Source of the DNA: JBCBSP01 sp964550935
Lineage (GTDB): Bacteria > Pseudomonadota > Alphaproteobacteria > Caulobacterales > Maricaulaceae
Length of the DNA: 64,000 nt
Direction of reading: 5' to 3'
Assembly (NCBI GenBank): GCA_964550935.1
Contig: CAZKBB010000004.1
Coordinates: forward strand, 1 to 64,000
How positions within the stretch are numbered: position 1 is the stretch's first letter; the number at the start of each line of letters is the position of its first letter. Position numbers and translations under genes: made by a program. Of the stretch, positions 53,228-60,667 are shown piece by piece. The notes under the pieces are model-generated. The model worked only from the letters and a program-made list of their open reading frames with translations. It did not search any database and was not told where the DNA came from.

Positions 53228-53562
53228 CGCCGTTCTCCTGCGTTCCTGCGGCCCTCGATCTCCCAGGCGGCCTTGCCGACATCGCTCACATCGACGAGCC
53301 GGCCCTCGCCGTCGCGTTCCAGCGCCGCGCCGCGCGGCGCGTCGAGGAAGGGGGCGAAATCCGGCGCGCCGGCCAGAAGCTGCTCGATCGGCGCCAGTAC
53401 GGTGTTGGCCGGATCGGCCATCTCCGCGCCGGTCTCGGTTCCGGTGAAGGCGCGCCAGCCGGTGTCCTCGGCCGAGATCGGCTTGTCGCGATAGATGAGG
53501 TTCGCCCGCGCGCCGTCGGCGACGGCCCGGCTCATCAGCGCAAGCGGGGAGGCCGCGCTCAT
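53224..53562 (-). CDS. DUF2185 (immunity-protein-like) domain protein
   Basis: The 112-residue protein carries a DUF2185-like pattern: a basic start (LMSRAVADGARANLIYRDK), then DTGWRAFTGTETGAEMADPAN and LDAPRGAALERDGEGRLVDV. The domain is known mainly from stand-alone proteins related to the Imm33 immunity family, with no enzymatic role established. Here it is embedded by ATGA overlaps on both sides between the ThDP enzyme and AcnX genes, so it must be made in step with them. A binding or assembly role in the pathway is only a guess. Confidence 0.7.
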   Translation of the reverse strand: MSAASPLALMSRAVADGARANLIYRDKPISAEDTGWRAFTGTETGAEMADPANTVLAPIEQLLAGAPDFAPFLDAPRGAALERDGEGRLVDVSDVGKAAWEIEGRRNAGERR

Positions 53563-55286
53563 CCGGTCACCTTGCGCTTGAGCGCGCGGCCGATGAACTT
53601 CGCCTTCGTTGGCAGGTCGAAGCGCTTGAGATTGGTCGTCACCGCGCCTTTGGTGAAGCGGGTCGGCTTTGAGTAGTCGATATTGACCTCGACGATCACC
53701 GGCCGGTCGTCCTCGGCGAACGAGGCCGCGGCGGCCACGCCCGCCTCCACGTCCGCGTCGGTCTCGATGGAGACGAACTCGCACCCGACCGCTTCGGCCC
53801 AGGGCCCCAGCTTCACCGGGGGCAGCACGGTGCAGGTCTTGCGGTTATAGGGCGTCTCCTGGGCCTGAGCGATCTGGGACAGCTCGCCGTCGGCGAAGAC
53901 GAAATACATCACGCCCGCGCCCTGGGCCTTGGCGGTCAGCGCCTCAAGCCCCGTCATCAGGAAGGCGCCGTCGCCCACGATGGCGGCGACCTGGCGGGTC
54001 GGATTGGCGAACTTCGCCGCGTTGGCCGCGGGCACGCAGTAACCCATGCAGTTGAAGTCGGTCGGCGAGATGAAGCCGCGCGAGGCGTGGATCGGCATCA
54101 GCTCGGCGGCCAGGAAGGTGTGGTTGCCGTCGTCGGCGACCACGATGGCGTCATCGTCGAGCCGGTCGCGCAGCGCCTTGAAGAAGACGCCCGGATTGAC
54201 CCGCCCCTTGGGATCATGGCGCAGCCATTCAGCCTCGTACTCGGCCTTGGCCTTGGCGATCGTCTCGCGCGCAGCCCCGGGCCGCGGCGCGTCGAGCCGG
54301 GCCTCGATCGCGTCGGCGAGCGCGGGCAGGGCGTCGGCGGCGTCCGCGACGATCCCGATCTCGGCGGGGTGATTGGCGCCGATCGCGTCCGGGTTGATGT
54401 CGATATGGATGAGGCGCGGCGGCGGGGACGCGCCGAACGAGCCCGTCGCGATCTCCCCGAAGCGCACCCCGGCGGCCAGCATCACGTCGCAGCCTCTGAA
54501 GGCCCGCTCGCCGGCCGGAGACGCGCTCGGCCCGAAGCCGAAACCGGCGTGCAGCGGATGGGTCGCGGGAAACACCGACAGGCCCTGAAGCGAGGTCGCG
54601 ACCGGCGCGCCCAGACGCTCGGCGATGCGCACCAGCGCGTCGCTCGCGCGCGCCGCGCCCCAGCCGGCGAAGATGCACGGGCGTTCCGCTGCGATCAGCG
54701 CCTCGGCGGCGGCCTCGATCTGGTCGGGCTGTAGCGCCGGGCCCTCGATGACGGGCGGATCGGGCAGGGCCCCCGCCTCGCCGTCGAAGAGCTGCAGGTT
54801 GACCGGCACCTCCACATGCACCGGTCCGGGCTCGCCCGACATGGCGGTGCGGTAGGCCTCGTAGATCGTCGGGACCACGTCGGCGTGACGCTCGACGAGA
54901 TACTGCGCCTTGGTGATCGGCTTGATCAGGGCGCGCCCGTCCACCTCGTGCAACTGATAGCGCGAGCCGGTGTCGGTGCGGATGCCCCCGGTGATGACGA
55001 GCATCGGGACGCCGGCGAGATACGCCTCCCCGATCCCGCTCGCCGCATGGGTCAGCCCCGCGGCCGGCACCAGGACGCAGGTCCCGATCGTGTCGGTGGT
55101 GCGGCTGATCGCGTCCGCGCCGAAGGCCGCCCCGGCCTCGTGGGTGACCAGGATCGGCGTTATCTGATTCGACCGGCCGAGCTCGTCATAAAGCTCGGTG
55201 GTGTGGACGCCGGGAATCCCGAACGTATGGGTCACGCCGAGCCGCTCCAGGGCGTGGCGGACAAGCCAGGCGCCGGAGCGCTTCAT
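53559..55286 (-). CDS. Thiamine diphosphate-dependent enzyme (acetolactate synthase-like fold)
   Basis: The 575-residue protein has the three-domain ThDP fold. The N-terminal PYR domain carries the activating Glu in VTHEAGAAFGADA, followed by a middle domain and a C-terminal PP domain starting near DDGNHTFLAAELM. The cofactor motif is GDGAF (Asp439), but the usual Asn-Asn about 26 residues later reads Ala465-Asp466 (YFVFADGEL). Relatives decarboxylate 2-keto acids or join or split C-C bonds. Four-base overlaps link it to the ALDH gene upstream and the DUF2185 gene downstream. An aldehyde product passed to the ALDH is a reasonable inference. Confidence 0.87.
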   Translation of the reverse strand: MKRSGAWLVRHALERLGVTHTFGIPGVHTTELYDELGRSNQITPILVTHEAGAAFGADAISRTTDTIGTCVLVPAAGLTHAASGIGEAYLAGVPMLVITGGIRTDTGSRYQLHEVDGRALIKPITKAQYLVERHADVVPTIYEAYRTAMSGEPGPVHVEVPVNLQLFDGEAGALPDPPVIEGPALQPDQIEAAAEALIAAERPCIFAGWGAARASDALVRIAERLGAPVATSLQGLSVFPATHPLHAGFGFGPSASPAGERAFRGCDVMLAAGVRFGEIATGSFGASPPPRLIHIDINPDAIGANHPAEIGIVADAADALPALADAIEARLDAPRPGAARETIAKAKAEYEAEWLRHDPKGRVNPGVFFKALRDRLDDDAIVVADDGNHTFLAAELMPIHASRGFISPTDFNCMGYCVPAANAAKFANPTRQVAAIVGDGAFLMTGLEALTAKAQGAGVMYFVFADGELSQIAQAQETPYNRKTCTVLPPVKLGPWAEAVGCEFVSIETDADVEAGVAAAASFAEDDRPVIVEVNIDYSKPTRFTKGAVTTNLKRFDLPTKAKFIGRALKRKVTG

Positions 55287-56653
55287 GCGAGCTTCCTTAA
55301 CGTGTCGAGCTTCTTGGCGTCATACGGCGGATAGCGCAGCGCGGAATCCAGCGCGAAGCCACGCTTCATCACCGCCTTGTCATGGCTGAAGCAGCGAAAG
55401 CTGTGCTCGCCGTGAAACGCGCCCATGCCGCTTTCCCCGATCCCGCCGAAGGGAAGCGCCGCGTTGGCCTGGAAGATCACCGCGTCATTGACCATCACCG
55501 TGCCTGAGCGCGTGCGCGCGATGACCTCTTCGGCGAAAGCGTCGTCCTCGGTGAACACGTAGAGCGCGAGCGGCGCGTCGCGCCCGCGCACGAACTCAAG
55601 CGCCTCGGCCCGGTCGGAGTAGGTCAGAACCGGCAGAACCGGCCCGAACACCTCTTCCTGCATGGCCGGGCTCTCTTCGGTCACGCCGGTCAGCACGGTC
55701 GGGGCGATATAGCGCTCGGACCGGTCTGTCTCGCCGCCGATGGCGGCCTTGTGAGGCTCGATCAGTTTGGCGACCCGGTCGAAATGGCGCTCGTTGACGA
55801 GGCGCGCGAAGTCAGGGCTGCGCTTGGGCTCCTCGCCGTAGAAGGCGTGCAGCGCCTCGCGCAGCGCCTCGATGAAGGCGTCGTGCACGCTGTCGTGGAC
55901 CAGCGCATAGTCCGGCGCGACGCAGATCTGGCCGGCGTTCATGAACCGGCCCCAGGCGATGCGGCGCGCGCTGACCGCCAGGTCCGCGTCCGGCTCCACG
56001 ATGGCCGGGCTCTTGCCGCCGAGCTCCAGCGTCACCGGTGTGAGATGCTTCGCGGCGGCGGCCATGACGATGCGCCCGACCTTCGCGCCGCCGGTGTAGA
56101 AGATTTTATCGAAGCGCTGGTCCAGGAGCGCGGTGGTCTCCTCCACCCCGCCCTCGATCACCGCGACGGCGGAACCGTCGAGATGCGCGCGAACGATCTC
56201 CAGAATGGCGTTCGAGGCCGACGGGGCCAGCTCGGACGGCTTGATGACCGCGCAATTGCCCGCCGCGATCGCGCCGACGAGCGGCGCCAGACATTCCTGC
56301 ACGGGATAATTCCAGGCCCCGATGATCAGCGCGACGCCATAGGGCTCCGGGCGGATCATCGATCTGGACGGAAAAGCCGCCAGCGGCGTGGCGACGCGCC
56401 GCGGCTTCATCCAGCGCTTGAGGCGCTTGGCCGCGCGCCGCGCCTCCTTCTTCACATAGTCGACCTCGGCGGTGAGGGTTTCGGCGGCGGGCTTGGCGAA
56501 GTCGGCCTTGAGCGCGTCGACGATGCGGGCCTCTTCAGCCTCCATGGCGCGGGCCAGCGCGGTCAGTTGCTCCGCGCGCCACGCCGGGTCCAGCGTGCGT
56601 CCCGAGGCGAAGGCCTCGCGCAGGCGCGCAAGCGTCGCAGCGATAGCGTCCAT
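55283..56653 (-). CDS. Aldehyde dehydrogenase, ALDH3-like
   Basis: The 456-residue enzyme has the short ALDH3/coniferyl-aldehyde type layout without the long N-terminal extension. GAWNYPVQECLAPLVGAIA, KPSELAPSASN, FYTGGAKVGRIV, LELGGKSPAIV (general base Glu) and GQICVAPDY with catalytic Cys244 are all present. It oxidises aldehydes to acids with NAD(P). It is the first gene of the leftward AcnX operon and lies opposite a TetR gene. The 143-bp spacer between them holds a 9-bp inverted repeat. A GAGGAG lies close before the ATG at 56653. Confidence 0.93.
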   Translation of the reverse strand: MDAIAATLARLREAFASGRTLDPAWRAEQLTALARAMEAEEARIVDALKADFAKPAAETLTAEVDYVKKEARRAAKRLKRWMKPRRVATPLAAFPSRSMIRPEPYGVALIIGAWNYPVQECLAPLVGAIAAGNCAVIKPSELAPSASNAILEIVRAHLDGSAVAVIEGGVEETTALLDQRFDKIFYTGGAKVGRIVMAAAAKHLTPVTLELGGKSPAIVEPDADLAVSARRIAWGRFMNAGQICVAPDYALVHDSVHDAFIEALREALHAFYGEEPKRSPDFARLVNERHFDRVAKLIEPHKAAIGGETDRSERYIAPTVLTGVTEESPAMQEEVFGPVLPVLTYSDRAEALEFVRGRDAPLALYVFTEDDAFAEEVIARTRSGTVMVNDAVIFQANAALPFGGIGESGMGAFHGEHSFRCFSHDKAVMKRGFALDSALRYPPYDAKKLDTLRKLA

Positions 56654-56686
56654 TGAGACCTCCTCCCCGGGGCGGGCGTGTGCTAA

Positions 56687-56720
56687 ACGGCGTACTCTCG
56701 CCTTGGCGCACGTACGCCGT
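56687..56720. promoter_or_regulatory. Candidate TetR operator between ALDH and tetR genes
   Basis: A perfect inverted repeat has arms ACGGCGTAC (56687-56695) and GTACGCCGT (56712-56720) with a 16-bp spacer. It sits 34-67 bp upstream of the ALDH start and 77-110 bp upstream of the TetR start, as expected for a repressor controlling both promoters. Confidence 0.6.
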
Positions 56721-56796
56721 GACGTTAAATGACCGGCGGCCAGCTAACAAGCGGGCGACCCCGCCTCGAACAGGCTGAAGATTGGACGGTTCAGCG

Positions 56797-57501
56797 ATGA
56801 CGATCGCCCCGGAGAGCCAGACGGCCGCAGGTCTTCGCGAAGGCCGACGCGCGCGCTCCGACGACCAGAAGCGCGCCCGCGCGAGCGCCATACTCGGCGC
56901 CGCCGAGGCGCTGTATCTGGACAATCCGGGCCAGCTGCCCACCGCAGCCGAGATCGCCAAGCGCGCCGGCGTCGCCAAGGGCACGGTCTATCTCTACTAC
57001 GCCACCAAGGAGGAGGTGTATCTCGCCCTGCTGCAATGGCGACTGGGCCGCTGGGCGGACTCCATAGTCGCGGCCATGCGCGCCCATGAGGGGGCGCTCA
57101 CCCGCGAGGCGCTGATCCGCGCCTATATCGACTATCCCGTGAAGCACCCGGTGACGCTCAAGCTCGGCGCGCTTTCAAGCGTAGTGCTGGAGGCCAATGT
57201 GGGCGAGGCGGCCGCCGTGCGCTTCAAGCTGGCTCAGCTGGAGCGGCTGAAGCGCCTGGGACTCGCCGCGTCAATGAAAGCCGACGGCCTGGAGCCGGAA
57301 CGCGCGACGCAGCTTTTCCTGCACGCCTACGCCTATCTGGTGGGCGTATGGCAGCTGTCCGATCCGCCTGCGGTCTGTCGCAAGGCGTTTCAGGCGACGC
57401 CGGAGCTCGCCCTGCTGGATCTGGACTTTCAGGCCGAGGCCGCGCGCGGGCTCGATGCGATCTGGGCCGGCGCGCTGACCTCTGAAACCTCCGGCGCGTA
57501 G
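56797..57501 (+). CDS. TetR/AcrR family transcriptional regulator
   Basis: The 234-residue regulator has an N-terminal helix-turn-helix (about 35-75) with LPTAAEIAKRAGVAKGTVYLYYATKEEVYLALL. The C-terminal ligand domain is all-helical and unlike any I recognise. It is divergent from the AcnX operon and very likely its repressor, acting at the inverted repeat 56687-56720; the inducer would be the operon's substrate. The ATG at 56797 was preferred to the TTG at 56782. Its last 73 bp overlap the end of the convergent DSD1-like gene. Confidence 0.88.
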   Translation: MTIAPESQTAAGLREGRRARSDDQKRARASAILGAAEALYLDNPGQLPTAAEIAKRAGVAKGTVYLYYATKEEVYLALLQWRLGRWADSIVAAMRAHEGALTREALIRAYIDYPVKHPVTLKLGALSSVVLEANVGEAAAVRFKLAQLERLKRLGLAASMKADGLEPERATQLFLHAYAYLVGVWQLSDPPAVCRKAFQATPELALLDLDFQAEAARGLDAIWAGALTSETSGA

Positions 57502-58643
57502 ACCGGCCAGCGCGCGGCGAGCGTCTCGCCCTCGATCACGCGCAGCCGGCCGAATTGGGCCAGCACCGCCTCGCTCTGGGTCGGGCGCAGGAAGGCCCAA
57601 TCGCCGGGCCCGGCCGTATCGGCGCGCGGCAGGGTCATCATCTGCTGGTTCGAGGAGAGGCCGTAGAGCGCGTTCTCCTTGAGGCCTTCAGGCCAGACCG
57701 GCTTGGCCATCCAGCGCCCGCCATAGAGAAACACCGTGTCGCGCGCGCCCGACAGAAGCGTGGTGAGCGGCTCGATGAAGGGCACGCGCACGCCCTCAAG
57801 GCGCTTCAGGATCGGCGTCGCGATGAAGGCGCCCGGCTGCAGCGCGGCCAGCTGGGGCAGGTCGAAATCGGTCGGCTTCACGAAGGCCGAGCCGATGGAG
57901 ACGTCGTTCACCACCGTTCGCCCGTGAAGCGGCGCGGTGGGGCTGCCCGCCCCGTTCAGGATCGCGTCCTCTCCCAAAAGCCCGCGCTCTCGCGCGCGCT
58001 CCACAAAGCCGCGATAGGTTTGGTCGGAGGCCGCAACGGCCTTGTCGGGCGCGGCGAAGGGCGCTTTCGCGGCCTGAGCGTCGTAGCCCATCAGGCCGAC
58101 AAGGCCCACCGCGCCGGCCCCGGCCTCGACCGCATCGAGCGCGGCGTCGAATGCAGCCCCGTCGCGCGCGCCGCCGCGGCGCAGGCCCACATCGATCTCG
58201 AGCGCCAGCCTCAGCGCGACCCCGAGCGCGCGCGCACGTGCGGCGTACTCGGCTACGCGCTGCGGCGTATCGGCGAGCCAGGTGATCTGAGCGCCCGCGT
58301 CGAAGCGCGCCTCGCCGAGCGCCTCGAAGACGGCGTCGATCGCGGGGGCCGGCAGGGGCTTGCCGAGCAGGATATCGCTGTCTGGAAACGCGCGTGCGGT
58401 CTGGATCAGGTAGGGCGCGTGAAAGCTCATGAAGCTCTGCGCCCCGGTGCGCTGGGCGACGCGGGCCAAAAGCGCCGCGCTCGGCAGGGACTTGTCCACC
58501 AGGCGCAGGCGCTTGCCCTGAACCATGGCGGCGAGCGCGTCGGCGTTGGCGTCCAGCCGATCGGCGTCGATCACCAGAACGGGGTGATGCTCGCCCGCCT
58601 GATGAAGCGCGTGCGAGAGCCGCGTCGCGGTCTCCGGGCTCAA
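57429..58643 (-). CDS. DSD1-like PLP enzyme (D-amino acid dehydratase/aldolase, alanine racemase fold)
   Basis: The 404-residue protein has an alanine-racemase-type barrel with the PLP lysine in RLVDKSLPS (Lys51). A C-terminal beta domain contains LNGAGSPTAP and VNDVSIGSAF. This fits the D-serine dehydratase/D-threonine aldolase (DSD1) group acting on D-3-hydroxy amino acids; the metal-binding His/Cys pair expected near the C-terminus is not obvious. A TTG start overlaps the upstream TetR stop (TTGA). The C-terminal 73 bp overlap the convergent TetR gene of the AcnX operon, physically joining the two clusters. Confidence 0.75.
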   Translation of the reverse strand: MSPETATRLSHALHQAGEHHPVLVIDADRLDANADALAAMVQGKRLRLVDKSLPSAALLARVAQRTGAQSFMSFHAPYLIQTARAFPDSDILLGKPLPAPAIDAVFEALGEARFDAGAQITWLADTPQRVAEYAARARALGVALRLALEIDVGLRRGGARDGAAFDAALDAVEAGAGAVGLVGLMGYDAQAAKAPFAAPDKAVAASDQTYRGFVERARERGLLGEDAILNGAGSPTAPLHGRTVVNDVSIGSAFVKPTDFDLPQLAALQPGAFIATPILKRLEGVRVPFIEPLTTLLSGARDTVFLYGGRWMAKPVWPEGLKENALYGLSSNQQMMTLPRADTAGPGDWAFLRPTQSEAVLAQFGRLRVIEGETLAARWPVYAPEVSEVSAPAQIASSPRAASA

Positions 58644-59314
58644 CGGGCTGGCTCCGATGGAGACTCTGCGTCCGGCGCCAGGATGGTGTCGATCAGGCGC
58701 TCAAGCTGGGCCGCGACGCGTTCGCGCGTGGCCGGCGCGGCGGCGGAGAGTTGTTCGAACTCAAGCCTCAGGATCGCGCCGACCAGAAGCTCCGCGTCGG
58801 TTTCCGGCGCGGGCGAGCCGGCGCGCGCGCAGAAGGCTTGCGCTGCGTCATGCAGACGCGCGCGGTAGCGCCGGACCTCTTCAGCCAGCTCCGGCTCCAG
58901 GCGCGGGGCGTAGAAGAAGGCGAGCTCGAACGCGACCCCGTCGAGCGCGGGGCGTTCGGCCAGGCAGATATAGTCGGTGGCCAGGCGCGTGAGCTGATCC
59001 AGGACGCCGGCCCGGTCGAGCCCGCGCCCGCGCTGGTCGAGAAGGTCGCGCGCGGCGGTCCACAGCGCCTGCAGACCCGGCTCCCCGCGCTTGGCGAAGT
59101 GGCGGAAGGCCTCGGCCAGAAGCTCGGCCTTGTCGGCGAAGTAATAGGTGGTCAGCGCCGGGGCGAGCCCGGCCGCCCTCGCCGCGGCGCGATGGCTGAA
59201 GCCCTCAAGCCCGTCCGCCGCGATCACCCGGATCGCGCCGTCAAGAAGCTGCTCGCGCGTGCGCGCCCCGCGTGCGGAGGTCGCTTTCGACGGGGTGGCG
59301 TGAGGCGGCGTCAT
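58640..59314 (-). CDS. TetR/AcrR family transcriptional regulator
   Basis: The 224-residue regulator has an N-terminal helix-turn-helix (about 20-65) with GFSHRAAARAAGLAPALTTYYFADKAELL. The C-terminal region is helical. It is encoded inside the leftward unit, overlapping the MFS stop by one base and the DSD1-like start by four, so it is probably autoregulated. The likely target is the 16-bp palindrome at 62158-62173 at the head of the unit. The ligand is unknown. Confidence 0.88.
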   Translation of the reverse strand: MTPPHATPSKATSARGARTREQLLDGAIRVIAADGLEGFSHRAAARAAGLAPALTTYYFADKAELLAEAFRHFAKRGEPGLQALWTAARDLLDQRGRGLDRAGVLDQLTRLATDYICLAERPALDGVAFELAFFYAPRLEPELAEEVRRYRARLHDAAQAFCARAGSPAPETDAELLVGAILRLEFEQLSAAAPATRERVAAQLERLIDTILAPDAESPSEPAR

Positions 59315-60663
59315 CAGTAGCGCAGTCTCCGGTAGGCGAGGATCAGAACCAGCGCCAGCAGGGCGCAGGTCGAGGGCAGGACGAGCAGGCGATACATCGC
59401 GCCGGCCGCTTCCGGATCGCCCACGATCGCCGAAACGAGGATCGGGCCGAGCCCGCCGCCGATCATGGTGGTCAGCCCGTTATACAACCCCACGTCCCCG
59501 CCGAGCGAGCCCTGGGGCAGCGCGCGCTGCAAAAGCGCGAACTCGGCCGCGGTGTAGGCCGAGGTCATGAACACCGCCGCGGCGAAGAAAGCCATGACGA
59601 GCCAGACCGGATCCGCGCTGAGCGAGAAGAACACCAAAATGCCGGCGCAGAAATAGCCGAACGCGCCCACCAGAGCGCGCGCGTTGGTGCGGTCGCCGAG
59701 ATTGGACCAGATCATCACCCCGACGATCGAGCCGGCGAACGGGAGCGAGACCGCCCAGGTCAGCTGCTCGAAAGGCAGGCCCTTGGTGCGCACGAAGAAG
59801 CTCGGCAGCCAGCTCGTCAGCCCCAGCGCGACGATGTTGTTCAAGATTCCGGCGAACAGGAGCATCAGAAAGGACGGGCTGGAGAAGAGCCGGCGCATCC
59901 GGCCGCGCCCCTTCGCATGGGCGGGGTCGTCGTCCGGCTGGGTCTCCTGCGCGATGCCGTGCTCGATATGGGCGCGCTCGGCCTTGGACACGTTCGGCGC
60001 CTCGCGGGGCGTGTCGTAGAGCGTGCGCAGGACCAGAGGCAGGGTGAGCAGAAGACCCACCACGCCGAGCCCCCAAAAGCCGATGCGCCAGCCGAACAGG
60101 TGCATGGTCGGCACCAGCAGGACCGGCGACAGAAGGATCGCCAGGAACAGACCCGAAATCCAGATCGAGTTCGCCCGCCCGCGCTCGGCCGGGGGAAACC
60201 AGGCGCGCGCGAGCATGTTCATCATCGGGAAGTGCACGCCTTCGGAGACGCCGAGCAGCACCCGCGTCGCGGCCAGCGCCAGGAGATACTGGCTCGCCAC
60301 CGCGCCCATGGCGGTGAAGATCGACCACAGCACCACGACGACGATCATCGACACGCGCGGGCCGATGCGCGCAGCGAGCGGGGACAGAAAAATGTTCGCC
60401 AGCCCGTAGCCCACGTAGAAGACCGAGAACAGGATCTCGCCGTAGCTGGTCAGCTGGTCGTCGTCCCAGCCGTACTCCTCGCCCATGAGCGGCAGGGCGA
60501 GCGAGATGTTCACCCGGTCCAGATAGCCCACGAAGAGCGAGATCATGAGCACGTAGGCGAGCCGCCAGCGTTTCGCGTCGGCGCGCCACAGCACCGAGAG
60601 CGACGAGCGCCCCGCGCCCGGCGGCGCCGGCGGCGCGGCGTCCGGCGATGCGGCCCCGCTCAC
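59314..60663 (-). CDS. MFS transporter (anion:cation symporter-like)
   Basis: The 449-residue inner-membrane protein has about twelve hydrophobic segments and the family A-motif-like region LAARIGPRVS after TM2. Text such as GYLDRVNISLALPLM and GVSEGVHFPMMNMLARAWFPPAERGRA is typical of the ACS group that carries organic anions (hexuronates, phthalate, sialic acid). A central loop of about 50 residues is charged. The GTG start at 60663 is 4 bp after the lyase gene, so the transporter likely imports the compound that enzyme processes. Confidence 0.9.
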   Translation of the reverse strand: MSGAASPDAAPPAPPGAGRSSLSVLWRADAKRWRLAYVLMISLFVGYLDRVNISLALPLMGEEYGWDDDQLTSYGEILFSVFYVGYGLANIFLSPLAARIGPRVSMIVVVVLWSIFTAMGAVASQYLLALAATRVLLGVSEGVHFPMMNMLARAWFPPAERGRANSIWISGLFLAILLSPVLLVPTMHLFGWRIGFWGLGVVGLLLTLPLVLRTLYDTPREAPNVSKAERAHIEHGIAQETQPDDDPAHAKGRGRMRRLFSSPSFLMLLFAGILNNIVALGLTSWLPSFFVRTKGLPFEQLTWAVSLPFAGSIVGVMIWSNLGDRTNARALVGAFGYFCAGILVFFSLSADPVWLVMAFFAAAVFMTSAYTAAEFALLQRALPQGSLGGDVGLYNGLTTMIGGGLGPILVSAIVGDPEAAGAMYRLLVLPSTCALLALVLILAYRRLRY

Positions 60664-60667
60664 CGCT

